Both the position numbers and the translations under genes were made by a program. A model generated the notes under the pieces. The model was given only the letters and a program-made list of their open reading frames with translations, did not search any database and was not told where the DNA came from. Below, piece by piece: positions 8,473 to 16,963 of a stretch of 58,583 bases of DNA; position 1 is the first letter of the stretch, and each line of letters starts with the position of its first letter. The stretch comes from Helcobacillus massiliensis. Its GTDB lineage: Bacteria > Actinomycetota > Actinomycetes > Actinomycetales > Dermabacteraceae. The stretch spans positions 1 through 58,583 of the forward strand of contig NZ_JACHWP010000008.1 in NCBI RefSeq assembly GCF_014191425.1, in the 5' to 3' direction.

Positions 8473-9474
8473 ATGGCCGCAGAGCAGGGCGAACAGACTT
8501 CGCAACCTGCCCCGCACCGCCCCGACGCCCCACCCGTCTGGGCGCTCGCCACCGCGTTCGCCGGCGGCGTCGTCGGCGCCGCCCAGTCCCGCATCAACGC
8601 CGAACTCGGGACCGCACTGGCCGACGGGTTCGCGGCCGGACTCACCTCCTTCACCGTCGGCCTGATCGTCGTCACCGCCGTCATCGCCGCCCGGCCCCGC
8701 CTGCGCCGACGCACCGCCGATCTCCTCACCGACCTCGCCCGCGGCCGCGTCCCCTGGCTGTACGCCTTCGGCGCGATCGGCGGCGTCGCCTACGTCCTCG
8801 GCCAGTCCCTCGTGGTGGCACTGACGGGTGTAGCGCTGTTCCTCGTGTGCGTCGTGGCGGGGCAGACGATCAGCGGAATGGTGCTGGACCGGGTCGGCTT
8901 CGGACCCTCCGGGCCGCGCACCGTCAGTCTCAACCGTCTCGGCGGCGCCGCCCTCATGCTGGTCGCCGCCGCGATCTCCGTCTCCGGCGGCTTCACCGGA
9001 GGCATCCACGTGCTGCCGCTGCTCGCCCCCATCGCCGCGGGCCTGCTCATGGGCTACCAGGCCGCCGCGAACGGCCAGGTCACCGCCCACGCCGGCCATT
9101 TCCTCGTCGCCACCCACTGGAACTTCCTGCTCGGCACCGTTCTGCTCGCCGCCGCCGCCATCGTCAACATCGTGGTCAACGGGCCGCCGACGGTGCCGCC
9201 CGCCGATCCGCTCCTGTTCACCGGCGGAGTCCTCGGCATCGCCGTGGTCGGCGTCAGTGCCGCCCTGGTGCAGTACCTCGGCGTCCTCACCTTCTCCATG
9301 ACGCTCGTGGCCGGCCAGATCATCGGGTCGCTGCTGCTGGATGCTGCGCTGCACCCGTCGGCCCTCACCCTCCCGACCGTGCTCGGTGCCGCCCTCACCC
9401 TCGTGGCCGCTGTGCTGACCGCCGGGATGTGGCCGCGGCGGCGGGGCCGGGCGCGGGCAACCGCGACGGAGTAG
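8473..9474 (+). CDS. DMT-superfamily permease, duplicated YdcZ type
   Basis: 333 residues with about ten membrane segments arranged as two similar halves, each starting with a GGVVGAAQSRINAELG- or GLLMGYQAAANGQV-like stretch, as in duplicated YdcZ (DUF606) proteins of the drug/metabolite transporter superfamily. Substrate unknown. GGGAGG lies five bases before the ATG. The adjacent downstream SorC-type regulator suggests sugar or metabolite control of expression (inference). Confidence 0.8.
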   Translation: MAAEQGEQTSQPAPHRPDAPPVWALATAFAGGVVGAAQSRINAELGTALADGFAAGLTSFTVGLIVVTAVIAARPRLRRRTADLLTDLARGRVPWLYAFGAIGGVAYVLGQSLVVALTGVALFLVCVVAGQTISGMVLDRVGFGPSGPRTVSLNRLGGAALMLVAAAISVSGGFTGGIHVLPLLAPIAAGLLMGYQAAANGQVTAHAGHFLVATHWNFLLGTVLLAAAAIVNIVVNGPPTVPPADPLLFTGGVLGIAVVGVSAALVQYLGVLTFSMTLVAGQIIGSLLLDAALHPSALTLPTVLGAALTLVAAVLTAGMWPRRRGRARATATE

Positions 9475-9545
9475 GCTGAAGTCCCGCCGACCCCGGCCAG
9501 CAACCACGGCCATTCCCGGCCAGCGACCGACCCGAAGGAGCCGAC

Positions 9546-10496
9546 GTGCCCGCACCGCGCGACACCGCCCTGCTGGTCCGCGCCGCGCGCCTCTACTACG
9601 AAGAGGACTTCTCGCAGGCCGACGTCGCCCGCACCCTCGGCATCTCCCGCTCCAACGTGTCCCGCATCCTCGCGCGCGCCCGCGACCAGGGCATCGTCAC
9701 GATCCGCATCTCCGACCCGGAGGCCGCCCCCGCACGCGTCGGCGACCTGGAGCGCATCCTCATCGAACGCTTCCACCTCGACGACGCCATCGTCGCCTCC
9801 GACTCCGGCGAACCCGCGATCGACGCCGTCGGCCGCTCCTGCGCCGAACTCGTGGAGCACCTCGACGCCCAGTCCTTCGGCCTGTCCTGGGGGCACACCC
9901 TGCAGACCCTCGTGTCCCACATGGAGCCGCGCGGCACCCGGCAGAACATCGACGTGCTCCCCCTCGTCGGCGGGGTGTCCGGCCTCGACACCCTCGACTC
10001 CGGCGACACCCTGCTGCGCGTGTTCGCCTCCCGCCTCGGCGCGAAGCCAACGCCGCTGTACGCGCCGGCGCTTCTGGAGTCCGCGACGGCGTACTCCGCG
10101 TTCATGGGTGAGTCGTCGATCGCGTCCGTGCTGGAGCGCGCCGGCGGGGTCGACGTGGCGCTCATCGGAATCGGCTCCAAGGGCAAGCACTCCTCCACCC
10201 AGATCCTGCGCGCCATGAAGCTCACCGACGACGAAATCGCCGCGTTCGAAGCGCAGCAGCCCGTCGGCGACCTCTGCGGCCGCTACTTCACGGCCGACGG
10301 GGCCGAGATCGGTCCACCCACCAGCCAGCGCGTCATCTCCGTGACGTTCGACCAGCTCAGGTGCATCCCCACCACCGTCGGCCTCGCTGCGGGCACGGAG
10401 AAGGCGCCCGGCGTGCTCGGCGCGCTGAATACGGGCCTGCTGAACGTGGTGGTGCTGGACGTGGCGCTCGCGCAGGCCGTGCTCGGGATGGTCTGA
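9546..10496 (+). CDS. SorC/DeoR-type sugar-binding transcriptional regulator
   Basis: 316 residues. The N-terminal HTH (YYEEDFSQADVARTLGISR then SNVSRILARARDQGIV) is followed by a phosphosugar-isomerase-like effector domain, with SFGLSWGHTL, VLPLVGGV, DVALIGIG and the terminal LNTGLLNVVVLDVALAQAVL. It probably binds a phosphorylated sugar and controls a nearby gene, the permease just upstream being the obvious candidate. It starts at GTG 9546 with GGAG five bases before. Confidence 0.85.
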   Translation: MPAPRDTALLVRAARLYYEEDFSQADVARTLGISRSNVSRILARARDQGIVTIRISDPEAAPARVGDLERILIERFHLDDAIVASDSGEPAIDAVGRSCAELVEHLDAQSFGLSWGHTLQTLVSHMEPRGTRQNIDVLPLVGGVSGLDTLDSGDTLLRVFASRLGAKPTPLYAPALLESATAYSAFMGESSIASVLERAGGVDVALIGIGSKGKHSSTQILRAMKLTDDEIAAFEAQQPVGDLCGRYFTADGAEIGPPTSQRVISVTFDQLRCIPTTVGLAAGTEKAPGVLGALNTGLLNVVVLDVALAQAVLGMV

Positions 10497-10513
10497 GGCG
10501 GGCGAGGCCGGCA

Positions 10514-10562
10514 GCCGGGCACTCCGCCCGGGGGCACTCCTGCCGGGGCACTCCGGCCGGGG
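10514..10562. repeat. Three degenerate tandem units around GGGCACTCC
   Basis: The phrase GGGCACTCC-nGCC recurs about every 16 bases. Runs of G and C between units can fold into short hairpins, so this may serve as the sorC-side terminator. Confidence 0.5.
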
Positions 10563-10572
10563 CGCGCCAGTG

Positions 10573-10629
10573 CAGAATTCGACGGATGTTCGTTATTCCG
10601 CCTGAATTCCGACCATCCGACGAATTCTG
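10573..10629. repeat. Palindromic element B, copy 1 (57 bp)
   Basis: 25-bp arms around a 7-nt centre. The outer 16 bp (cagaattcgacggatg / catccgacgaattctg) match with one exception. The second copy is at 43586-43642. Both lie in convergent intergenic regions that also hold palindrome A. Confidence 0.8.
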
Positions 10630-10686
10630 TGATCGGTGATCGCGCCGCAGCGTCCGCCCCGGGGTGGGATTGGCCGGCCGGGACAA

Positions 10687-10742
10687 CGAAAGCGACTTTT
10701 TTGCGGATCGACCAGGGTCTTACTGCAAAAAAGTCGCTTTCG
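10687..10742. repeat. Palindromic element A, copy 1 (56 bp)
   Basis: Perfect 18-bp arms (cgaaagcgacttttttgc and its complement) around 20 nt whose centre is the partial palindrome GACCAGGGTC. Copies 2 and 3 lie at 13610-13665 and 43381-43436 with the same 18-5-10-5-18 layout. Confidence 0.9.
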
Positions 10743-10823
10743 AATGTCGGCGTCCACGGCAGTCAGCGGTGGCGGCGCGAGCGGCGACTCTTGGGGGAAA
10801 CGCCGCCGCGCCGCCGTCAGCAC

Positions 10824-13448
10824 TCAGTCCTTGAGGCGGACCTTCCGGGCACGCATGGCGATGCCCAGACCGATGGCGCCGCCGGCAGCGGCGATCAGAC
10901 CGCCCACCTCAGCGCCCGTCCGTGCCAGGACACCGCTCGGAGCAGCCTGCGCAGGCTGCTGTGCCGAGCCGGTCGAGCCGGCTCCCGCAGTACCCGGGGC
11001 GTCGGCGCCGCCCTTGCCCGGCGCGTTGGCCGAGGCGTCGCCCGGCCGCTCCGGCTCACCAGGCTGCTCAGGCTGCCCCGGCTCAGGCTGCCCGGGCTCA
11101 GGCTGCCCGGGCGCCGGCGCTTCCACCACGGCACCGAACGCGTCGCAGTCCGCCATCACGGTGGTGAGGGCTCCCGCCTTCACCCCGTCCTCGAAGAACC
11201 AGACGGCGCGCTGATCGCCGTCGCACACGTCCGAGATCGCCATGCCCTCGTGGTTGCTGTTCGGCAGGCCGGCCGGGCGGGCCAGATGCGTGATCTCCGG
11301 CTCGCCGCCGGTGAGGGCGAGGCGGGTGGTGACGCCGTCGAAGCCGTCGTCCGCGTGGACCACCAGGGTGCGGGCACCCTCGCGGTAGTCGAGCGCCATC
11401 GCGCCGTCGATGCCGGTGGCGAGATCCGCGACCAGGGTGGCGGTGCCGTCCGGGTGGAGCACGAACGCGTACACGTGCCCGTTGGCCTCCAGCGCGGTGA
11501 AGAACACGCCGCCGGACACGGCGTCCGGGTAGGCGCCGATGGTGAACGGCTTGCCGGTCGCCTGGTCCACGAACGCGCCCTCAAGGCCGGCGCCGTCAGC
11601 GAACTCGACCGCTTCGATGCCGGTGTTCGCGGACACCTGCGGCAGCAGCTCGGTCAGGTCCCATTCGGCGGAGGCGACCACGTCGGGCCCGGCCGCATTC
11701 GGATCGACCTGAAGAATCGTGTTCTGGTTGACTCCCTTGTCGCCGTTGTCGCGCTCGGACGCGGCGTAGAGGAGCCCGTCGGAGGCGGCGGTGATGCCCT
11801 CGGTGTCGGGGCCGGCGGCCGACGGGTTCTCGGCGTCGCGCTGGAACCGGCCCCGTTTGCCGTCAGCCCAGCCGTCGGCGAAGGACACGGTGCCGTCGGC
11901 GGCGGCGTTCAGCTTCCAGATGGTGCCGGTGCCGTTGTCGATGGCCCACAGGACTCCGTCGCGGTAGTCGAGGCCGGAGGAGTCCTCCAGGAACATGCCC
12001 TTCTCATCGAGGACGGTCGGGTCCTGGGCGCCGGGCCAGTCCTCAGTGTCGGGACCCGTCGGCTGCTCCCCCGTGTCGCCGTCGCAGGCGTTCGGCGCGC
12101 CCTTGGTGCCAGCGGCGGTGTCGACGACGTCGCCGGTGCCGTCAGGGCAGCGGCCGAGCGTGGTGGCGGAGTGGTCGCCCCACTCGATGATGTCGACCCG
12201 GGCGCCGAGGCGGTTGCGCAGCTCCACGTGGTCGTTCTTGCCGAGGCCGAACCCGAAGTGGGTGCCGGTATCGAACACGTACATCTCGCCGGGCTGGAGC
12301 ACCGTGCCCTCGGGCACGGGAATGACGTCGGCGGCGTGGCCGACGGGATCGTTGTCCATCACGGTCCAGCCGGAGATGTCCACGGGGGTGCTGGAGGTGT
12401 TGGTGATCTCCACCCAGTCGGTGGCGTCGCCGTTGGATTCGATCTCGTTGATGGTCACGAGCGGACGGGACAGGATGTTCGCTTCGCCGGGGGTCGCTTC
12501 GGTGAGGGCGAAGGTGCCGACGCCGTCGGGGCTGCGGCCGAACGTGGCGGCGGCTTCGTCGCCGTCGATGGCGGCGTGGCCCTGCCAGGAGAAGGAGTCG
12601 ATCTCCTTCCCGGTGGTGTCGAACAGGCGGATGGAGTCGCCGGAGCCGATGCCGATGGCGGTCTCGAACGTGCCGGCGTCGTACGCGCCGGTCTGGTCGT
12701 TGAACACGAGGCCGTCGCTCTTGGCGTCCACCACGAGGTGCTGGCCGGGCTGGATGACGGTGCCGTCGGGGAAGCGCCACCGGTGGTCGTCGGAGTTGTC
12801 GCGGATTTCGTACCCGGAGATGTCGAGCGGTTCGTCGCCGGGGTTGACGAACTCGACCCAGTCGGCGGGCGCGGAGTCGATCTCGTTGATGGCCATCGAC
12901 CCGCTGCTGGGCTCGGGGGTGTCGGCGGTGCAGTCGTTGGCGCCGCCGAGGGTGACGCGGGTGGCGTGGGCCCAGTCGCCGATGCCGTCGCCGCAGCGGG
13001 CCCAGGCACCGAGCGGGGCGGTGGCGTCGTACATGTAGGAGTCGACGACCGCGCCGTCGGCATCGCGGATCTCGACGCGGTCGCCCTTGCCGAGGCCGAA
13101 GTCGAAGTCGCCGTTGCCGGCGTCGTCGACCTGCGTGAGGACGAGGTATTCGCCGGGCTCAAGGGTGCCGTGGAGGTCACCGAGGCCGGGCCGGTCCTTG
13201 TCATCATGGAGGGACCAGCCGTCGAGGTCCACCGGTTCGCTGCCGACGTTGAGGATTTCAACGGCGTCGGATCCGGGGCCGTTGTAGACGATCTCGCTGA
13301 TGATGATGCTCGGCGAGTCGGCCGACGGGGTCGCGGCTGCCTCGATGCTGGCCGGTGAGGAGGGGGCGGCCGTGGCGGCCAGGGAGAGCCCGAAGGCTGA
13401 CAGTGCGAGGCAGCTGGCGAACGCTGCCGTACGGGTGGGGATCCGCAT
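10824..13448 (-). CDS. Secreted, wall-anchored protein with three lamin-tail domains and a phytase-like beta-propeller
   Basis: 874 residues. A signal peptide (about 1-27, ending ATAA) is followed by three lamin-tail domains (about 40-165, 180-315, 325-455; landmarks IIISEIVYNG, INEIDSAPADWVEFVN, INEIESNGDATDWVEI). Residues about 470-775 resemble an esterase-like phytase/SdiA-regulated propeller (SGLDYRDGVLWAIDNGTG, DTEGITAASDG, SNHEGMAIS). A Pro/Gly/Gln repeat linker leads to a sorting signal: LARTG at 841-845, a hydrophobic stretch and the basic tail RARKVRLKD. LAxTG is typical of class E sortase substrates; no sortase is in the window. It is probably displayed on the cell surface; the substrate is unknown. 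AAAGG six bases before the ATG. Palindrome A lies upstream and downstream. Confidence 0.85.
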   Translation of the reverse strand: MRIPTRTAAFASCLALSAFGLSLAATAAPSSPASIEAAATPSADSPSIIISEIVYNGPGSDAVEILNVGSEPVDLDGWSLHDDKDRPGLGDLHGTLEPGEYLVLTQVDDAGNGDFDFGLGKGDRVEIRDADGAVVDSYMYDATAPLGAWARCGDGIGDWAHATRVTLGGANDCTADTPEPSSGSMAINEIDSAPADWVEFVNPGDEPLDISGYEIRDNSDDHRWRFPDGTVIQPGQHLVVDAKSDGLVFNDQTGAYDAGTFETAIGIGSGDSIRLFDTTGKEIDSFSWQGHAAIDGDEAAATFGRSPDGVGTFALTEATPGEANILSRPLVTINEIESNGDATDWVEITNTSSTPVDISGWTVMDNDPVGHAADVIPVPEGTVLQPGEMYVFDTGTHFGFGLGKNDHVELRNRLGARVDIIEWGDHSATTLGRCPDGTGDVVDTAAGTKGAPNACDGDTGEQPTGPDTEDWPGAQDPTVLDEKGMFLEDSSGLDYRDGVLWAIDNGTGTIWKLNAAADGTVSFADGWADGKRGRFQRDAENPSAAGPDTEGITAASDGLLYAASERDNGDKGVNQNTILQVDPNAAGPDVVASAEWDLTELLPQVSANTGIEAVEFADGAGLEGAFVDQATGKPFTIGAYPDAVSGGVFFTALEANGHVYAFVLHPDGTATLVADLATGIDGAMALDYREGARTLVVHADDGFDGVTTRLALTGGEPEITHLARPAGLPNSNHEGMAISDVCDGDQRAVWFFEDGVKAGALTTVMADCDAFGAVVEAPAPGQPEPGQPEPGQPEQPGEPERPGDASANAPGKGGADAPGTAGAGSTGSAQQPAQAAPSGVLARTGAEVGGLIAAAGGAIGLGIAMRARKVRLKD

Positions 13449-13609
13449 GGGGAACCTTTCGCGTCACGAAGCGGGGGATGGGGACAGAACCGTCGGCCAG
13501 TGTGCGTGAGCAAGGCGACCCGAACGTGTCGCGGAGGTGAACGGCGAGGGCGCGGTCGCCGACGGCACCGCTGGGGGGCGGCCGACGGTTCCGGCGAGGG
13601 CGCGCGAAA

Positions 13610-13665
13610 CGAAAGCGACTTTTCTGCGAAATGACCGCAGTCAAAGCGCAAAAAAGTCGCCCTCG
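13610..13665. repeat. Palindromic element A, copy 2 (56 bp)
   Basis: Arms cgaaagcgacttttctgc (13610-13627) and gcaaaaaagtcgccctcg (13648-13665) with three mismatches. The 20-nt centre contains GACCGCAGTC. It lies upstream of the lamin-tail gene and downstream of the SUKH-like gene. Confidence 0.85.
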
Positions 13666-13700
13666 ATCAGATGAGCTGGGCGCGGAGAACCGCGCCGGCC

Positions 13701-14345
13701 TCAGCCCTTGACGATCGTCGCCTGCTGGCCGTCCTCGCTGAACTGGACGCGGGCGTCGAGGTCCTCCACGGTGTTCAGCACGTTCACGGTCGACACGGTG
13801 TGGCTGAGCAGGTGCATCTTCACCCGCTCACCGGAGTCCGAGCCGACCGCTGCGATCGCGTTGCCCACGGTCTCGAGATAGGCGGGCAGAGAGGTCGCGA
13901 GCAGGTGCAGGCCGAGCTCCTCGTCGATGTACCAGACGCCGCCGGCGTTGCCGTTGTCCGCGATGGTCACGATGATCGCTTCGTCGGCGGTCTCGAACAG
14001 GGGGTAGTACTCGTCGGTGTCGCCGAGCAGGGTGTACGGACCGAGGTCGGTGCGCTCATCGATGACGAGGTTGACCTCGAAGTCGTCGTCCAGATGGATC
14101 CCGGCGAACTCGTCCACCAGGGGCTGCAGAACGGGCGGGATCTGAGCGGCGGTCTCGTTCGGGTCGATCAGCTGAGGGCCGGCGCCGGGCACGGTGCCGG
14201 CAGCGGACGCGGAGTCGGTGGCGGCGGAGGAATCGGTGGAGGCATTCTCTGCGGCGCCAGCGGCCTTCACGAACGCGGTGAGGCGCTCGAAGGCGGGGCG
14301 GGCGGCGGAGAGGTCAAGCATCTGGGCGGGCTCGGTGTACGTCAT
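13701..14345 (-). CDS. SUKH/SMI1-like domain protein
   Basis: 214 residues. An N-terminal helix and a Ser/Ala/Thr linker (about 30-55) precede a domain with PPVLQPLVDEFAGIHL, LLGDTDEYYPLFETADEAIIV, DNGNAGGVWYIDEELG and SLPAYLETVGNA. This order resembles SMI1/KNR4 (SUKH) proteins, many of which are immunity proteins against polymorphic toxins. No toxin gene is adjacent, so the role is open. GAGGGA lies six bases before the ATG at 14345; the longer frame to 14390 has no comparable signal. Confidence 0.5.
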   Translation of the reverse strand: MTYTEPAQMLDLSAARPAFERLTAFVKAAGAAENASTDSSAATDSASAAGTVPGAGPQLIDPNETAAQIPPVLQPLVDEFAGIHLDDDFEVNLVIDERTDLGPYTLLGDTDEYYPLFETADEAIIVTIADNGNAGGVWYIDEELGLHLLATSLPAYLETVGNAIAAVGSDSGERVKMHLLSHTVSTVNVLNTVEDLDARVQFSEDGQQATIVKG

Positions 14346-14461
14346 GGGAAGTCCCTCTCTCGCAGGAGTGACCGGGCGGCGTGCCGGCACCGCTCACGAT
14401 ACCGGCAGGGGTCTGCGGCATCTCAGCGGCGCGGCCGACGGGTGCCGAATTTCCGAGAAGT

Positions 14462-14857
14462 TCACGCCCCGGGGTCGGCGGGCTCGGTCGGCGCGGTCGG
14501 CTCCGAGGGCTCCGTCGGCGCGGCCGGCTCAGCAGGCGCGGCGGGCCCGGTCGCAGTGGCGCGGATCGTCAGACCGAGGTCGGTGGCGCACACGAGGGAG
14601 CGGCCGCCGCTGGTGGCGCGGACGTACTCGCGCAGGGCGTCGTGCTCGGGGCCGATGATGAGGCAGACGTCGGTGACGCCGGCGTCGGCGAGTGCGGAGA
14701 TGACGTAGTCGAGGAACGGCCGCCCCACATCGATGAGCGCTGTGACACCGCTGCCTGCGGCCGCGGCCTGCTCGGCTGTGAGGGCGGCCGACGGGTCCTC
14801 GCGGCGCATGCGGGTGCCGAGGCCGCGCGCCAGAATCACTGCATGTGTCGTGGCCAT
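14462..14857 (-). pseudogene. Truncated nucleotidyltransferase (N-terminal part only)
   Basis: The first ~85 residues match the start of sugar-phosphate nucleotidyltransferases: AVILARGLGTRMRR (nucleotide-binding G-x-G-T-R-M), a RPFLDYVISALADAG helix and VCLIIGPEH. After ALREYVRATSGG the frame loses family features and ends in a run of AP/TEP repeats. Full-length enzymes are about 250 residues, and the next gene starts 117 bp on, so the catalytic C-terminal half is missing. No convincing ribosome-binding site precedes either candidate start (14857 or 14872). A broken gene is the best reading. Confidence 0.55.
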
Positions 14858-14872
14858 GACTTCCACGCTCAT

Positions 14873-15454
14873 GCGGGGACCGGCCGCACGCGGCTCACGC
14901 GGCGGGTTCGCCCCGATCCGACAAGCCGATCACCGGTTGCGTCCCTCACATTCCGGGCGGTGCTGGAGACCGTCCTCCCAAGCTGGCGTCCAGGTTCGCG
15001 GGGGTCTGTTCAGGTTCGACGGGGGCGCTGTCAGGAACCGCCGCGAATCCCAGCAGATTGGGAGCCTAGTATCAGCGCCGCCCAAGGTCCATGGGTTTTC
15101 ATGGTTTCAACGCGTTACGAGCGGACAGTCGTTTGAGGAGAGGACTGATCCAGAAAAGCCGTGACGCGGGGGAAAGGGATATGGCCCGGGCTCGTGGGGA
15201 CGAGCCCGGGCCCTTCTTTAACCGCCCGGCCCCGGCCCGGGCGCAGCCCCCGGAACCGGCCGTGGCGGCGAGGGCTGTGCACATTCCGACCAAAAACGGC
15301 ATCATTGCCCTGGCGGGGCCCTCAACGGGCCGTTTTGCTCCAGATTTTGTCCGGCCGCGCCGCGCACCGCCCCCGCAGCGGCTATCGCGCCCCCCGACCC
15401 AGCAGCCGGCTCACCCGCGGATTTCGGCCGACCCGCCGGCGGCTTTCCTCCGGT
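14873..15454. other. 582-bp gene-free interval with a possible small-RNA unit
   Basis: No reading frame here has coding character. It holds two near-repeats of CAGGTTCG-n-GGGGG (14992-15025), a strong terminator at 15183-15219 and a second plus-strand hairpin (ggccc-tcaac-gggcc then gtttt) around 15318-15338. Two plus-strand terminators without an upstream gene suggest a short non-coding transcript starting around 15000-15100. Confidence 0.4.
15183..15219 (+). terminator. Intrinsic terminator not preceded by a recognisable gene
   Basis: Perfect 13-bp G+C-rich stem (ggcccgggctcgt / acgagcccgggcc) with a GGGG loop and a CTTCTTT tail. It is the cleanest rho-independent terminator in the window. 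Confidence 0.75.
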
Positions 15455-16264
15455 TCACCCGCGGATGTCGATGCCGAACACGCGCTTGACCTGCGCGGTC
15501 ACCATCTGCGGGTGCCGCCGGTCAGACGGCGTCGACGCCCACGGCGTGAACAGTCCCGGGAAGTCCGGGTGCGTCACCTTCCCGTGCGTCGGGCCGGAGG
15601 TGCTGACCCGGAACCCGTGCGCCTTCAGCCGCAGCCGCAGTTCCCGCAGGTCAGCGGGATGCCGTGTCCCCTTCTTCCGACGGTTCGACGGTCCGCTCAC
15701 GTCGATCGGCGCCTCCGCTTCGAACTCCTCCGGCCGCACGCTCAGCGCGTACCGGCTCGGCAGCACCGCGATCACATGGTTGTCCGCACGGCGCACCTGC
15801 ACGGTCCACTGGCCGCGCAGAAAGTGATCGCTCGCGCCGTTGTCCGCGGTCCACACTTCCTCCGGATCGGCCACGGTCATCACCACCGTGTCGTGCGTGA
15901 TCACAGCGAGCGACGTCCCGGACAGCAGCCGGATCTCCCGCTCGATCACGCGCAGCGGCCGCGTGTAGGGCCGCGGGTCGGAGGGATTGAGGGTGACGAC
16001 GGCGTCGTCGGGTGCGGCCGACGGGTTCGGCACCAGCTCGAAGCGCTGCGGCTTGCGCGGGCCCGGCTTCGGGGCGGCCGACGGGTTCTGCTCGCCCGCC
16101 TCGAGCTGCTCCCGGGCCCGCTGCTGCGCCTCTCGGCTGGGAATCTGCGTGTAGTCGACCGGCCGCACTTCAGCGGCCTGCCTCCGTCGGCCCGCGAGCT
16201 GGGCGGGAGAGGGCGCGCCGGGACTGCCGGGATGCTGGCGCGGCTGGCGGGGTCGGGAGGTCAT
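15455..16264 (-). CDS. Protein with a C-terminal HicA-like (dsRBD-fold) domain
   Basis: 269 residues. A Pro/Arg-rich N-terminus and a central region of unknown fold are followed by about 60 residues of HicA-like pattern: LRLRLKAHGFRVSTSGPTHGKV, then STPSDRRHPQ and VTAQVKRVFGIDI. HicA toxins are mRNA interferases with a catalytic His; here the GSH-type motif reads GPTHGK, so activity is uncertain. No HicB antitoxin is next to it. The ATG at 16264 follows a -10-like TACCGT by six bases, which suits a leaderless start, although GGAG overlaps the same bases. Confidence 0.5.
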   Translation of the reverse strand: MTSRPRQPRQHPGSPGAPSPAQLAGRRRQAAEVRPVDYTQIPSREAQQRAREQLEAGEQNPSAAPKPGPRKPQRFELVPNPSAAPDDAVVTLNPSDPRPYTRPLRVIEREIRLLSGTSLAVITHDTVVMTVADPEEVWTADNGASDHFLRGQWTVQVRRADNHVIAVLPSRYALSVRPEEFEAEAPIDVSGPSNRRKKGTRHPADLRELRLRLKAHGFRVSTSGPTHGKVTHPDFPGLFTPWASTPSDRRHPQMVTAQVKRVFGIDIRG

Positions 16265-16353
16265 GGCTCCACGGTACCGGTGCGCTACCCTGATCGGTGC
16301 ACTGGCGCCGTCACACCACTGCCCGTCACCCCGATCTGCCCGCTGGAGGCCCC

Positions 16354-16902
16354 ATGTCCGACCGCTCCTCCGCCCCCACCCTGGCACGCCGCCCCCGCCC
16401 TCTGCGCGCCGTGGCGGCCGCTGCTCTCGCCGCGGGTGTGCTCGTGACCGGTGCGGCCTGCTCGTCGGACGCCAACGGCGGCGGCAACCCGGGTGCTGAG
16501 GTGCGGATGAAGGAGTCCCAGTCGCCCGAGCTGAAGGACGGCGCCGCCTCGGACGCCGGCGGTGCCGAGAACACGGCCGGCAGCGGGGTGCCCCGGATCG
16601 ATTCCTCCGCCCGAGCCTCCGAGGGCCTGACCGACGCCTGCACCGGCGAAGGCGCCGTCACGATCGCGCAGGGCAAGGAGCCCGAGCCCGCGATGAAGGA
16701 CGGCGAGGACACGGTGAAGTTCGCGTTCGAGGAGGCGGTGGACGGCGAGCATGTGAAGGCCGCGCAGTTCACGATCGACCTCGGCGACGGGCCGCAGAAG
16801 ATGGAGCCGGCGAACATCGGCGACCAGTTCGAGATCGGCGAGCACCGCTACTCGGTGACGTCCGTGTGCGACGACAGTGCCGCGCTCGATGTTGTGCAGT
16901 GA
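16354..16902 (+). CDS. Small secreted lipoprotein, function unknown
   Basis: 182 residues. Arg-rich n-region, hydrophobic core AVAAAALAAGVLVTGAAC with a lipobox-like GAAC, then a disordered Ser/Gly/Glu linker. The C-terminal ~85 residues contain two Cys (DACTGEG and TSVCDDS) and alternating strands ending EIGEHRYSVTSV, a small beta domain. GGAGG four bases before the ATG. It stands just upstream of rlmC and could share its promoter. No family recognised. Confidence 0.65.
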   Translation: MSDRSSAPTLARRPRPLRAVAAAALAAGVLVTGAACSSDANGGGNPGAEVRMKESQSPELKDGAASDAGGAENTAGSGVPRIDSSARASEGLTDACTGEGAVTIAQGKEPEPAMKDGEDTVKFAFEEAVDGEHVKAAQFTIDLGDGPQKMEPANIGDQFEIGEHRYSVTSVCDDSAALDVVQ

Positions 16903-16963
16903 CTCGGGCGTCGCGCCAGCCCGCCCCCTCCCCGGCCCGGCGCCGCGCCGCCGCTGATCCGCC

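Larger units (their letters stand above)
10497..10823. other. Gene-free 327 bp between convergent genes, packed with repeats
   Basis: It contains, in order, three degenerate 15-16 bp tandem units around ggcactcc, palindrome B and palindrome A. No coding signal was seen. Confidence 0.7.

Noticed and set aside
10687-10742. Palindrome A as a rho-independent terminator
   Set aside because: The T run pairs within the stem and no T tract follows either arm; one copy lies in a promoter region.
10629-13358. 909-residue plus-strand frame opposite the lamin-tail gene
   Set aside because: Gly/Val/Ala-rich shadow with no domain; the minus strand has a signal peptide, three domains and a sorting signal.
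15183-15219. Hairpin as part of a tRNA, SRP RNA or RNase P RNA
   Set aside because: No cloverleaf, GGAAGCAGCC-type SRP loop or RNase P core sequence is present nearby.
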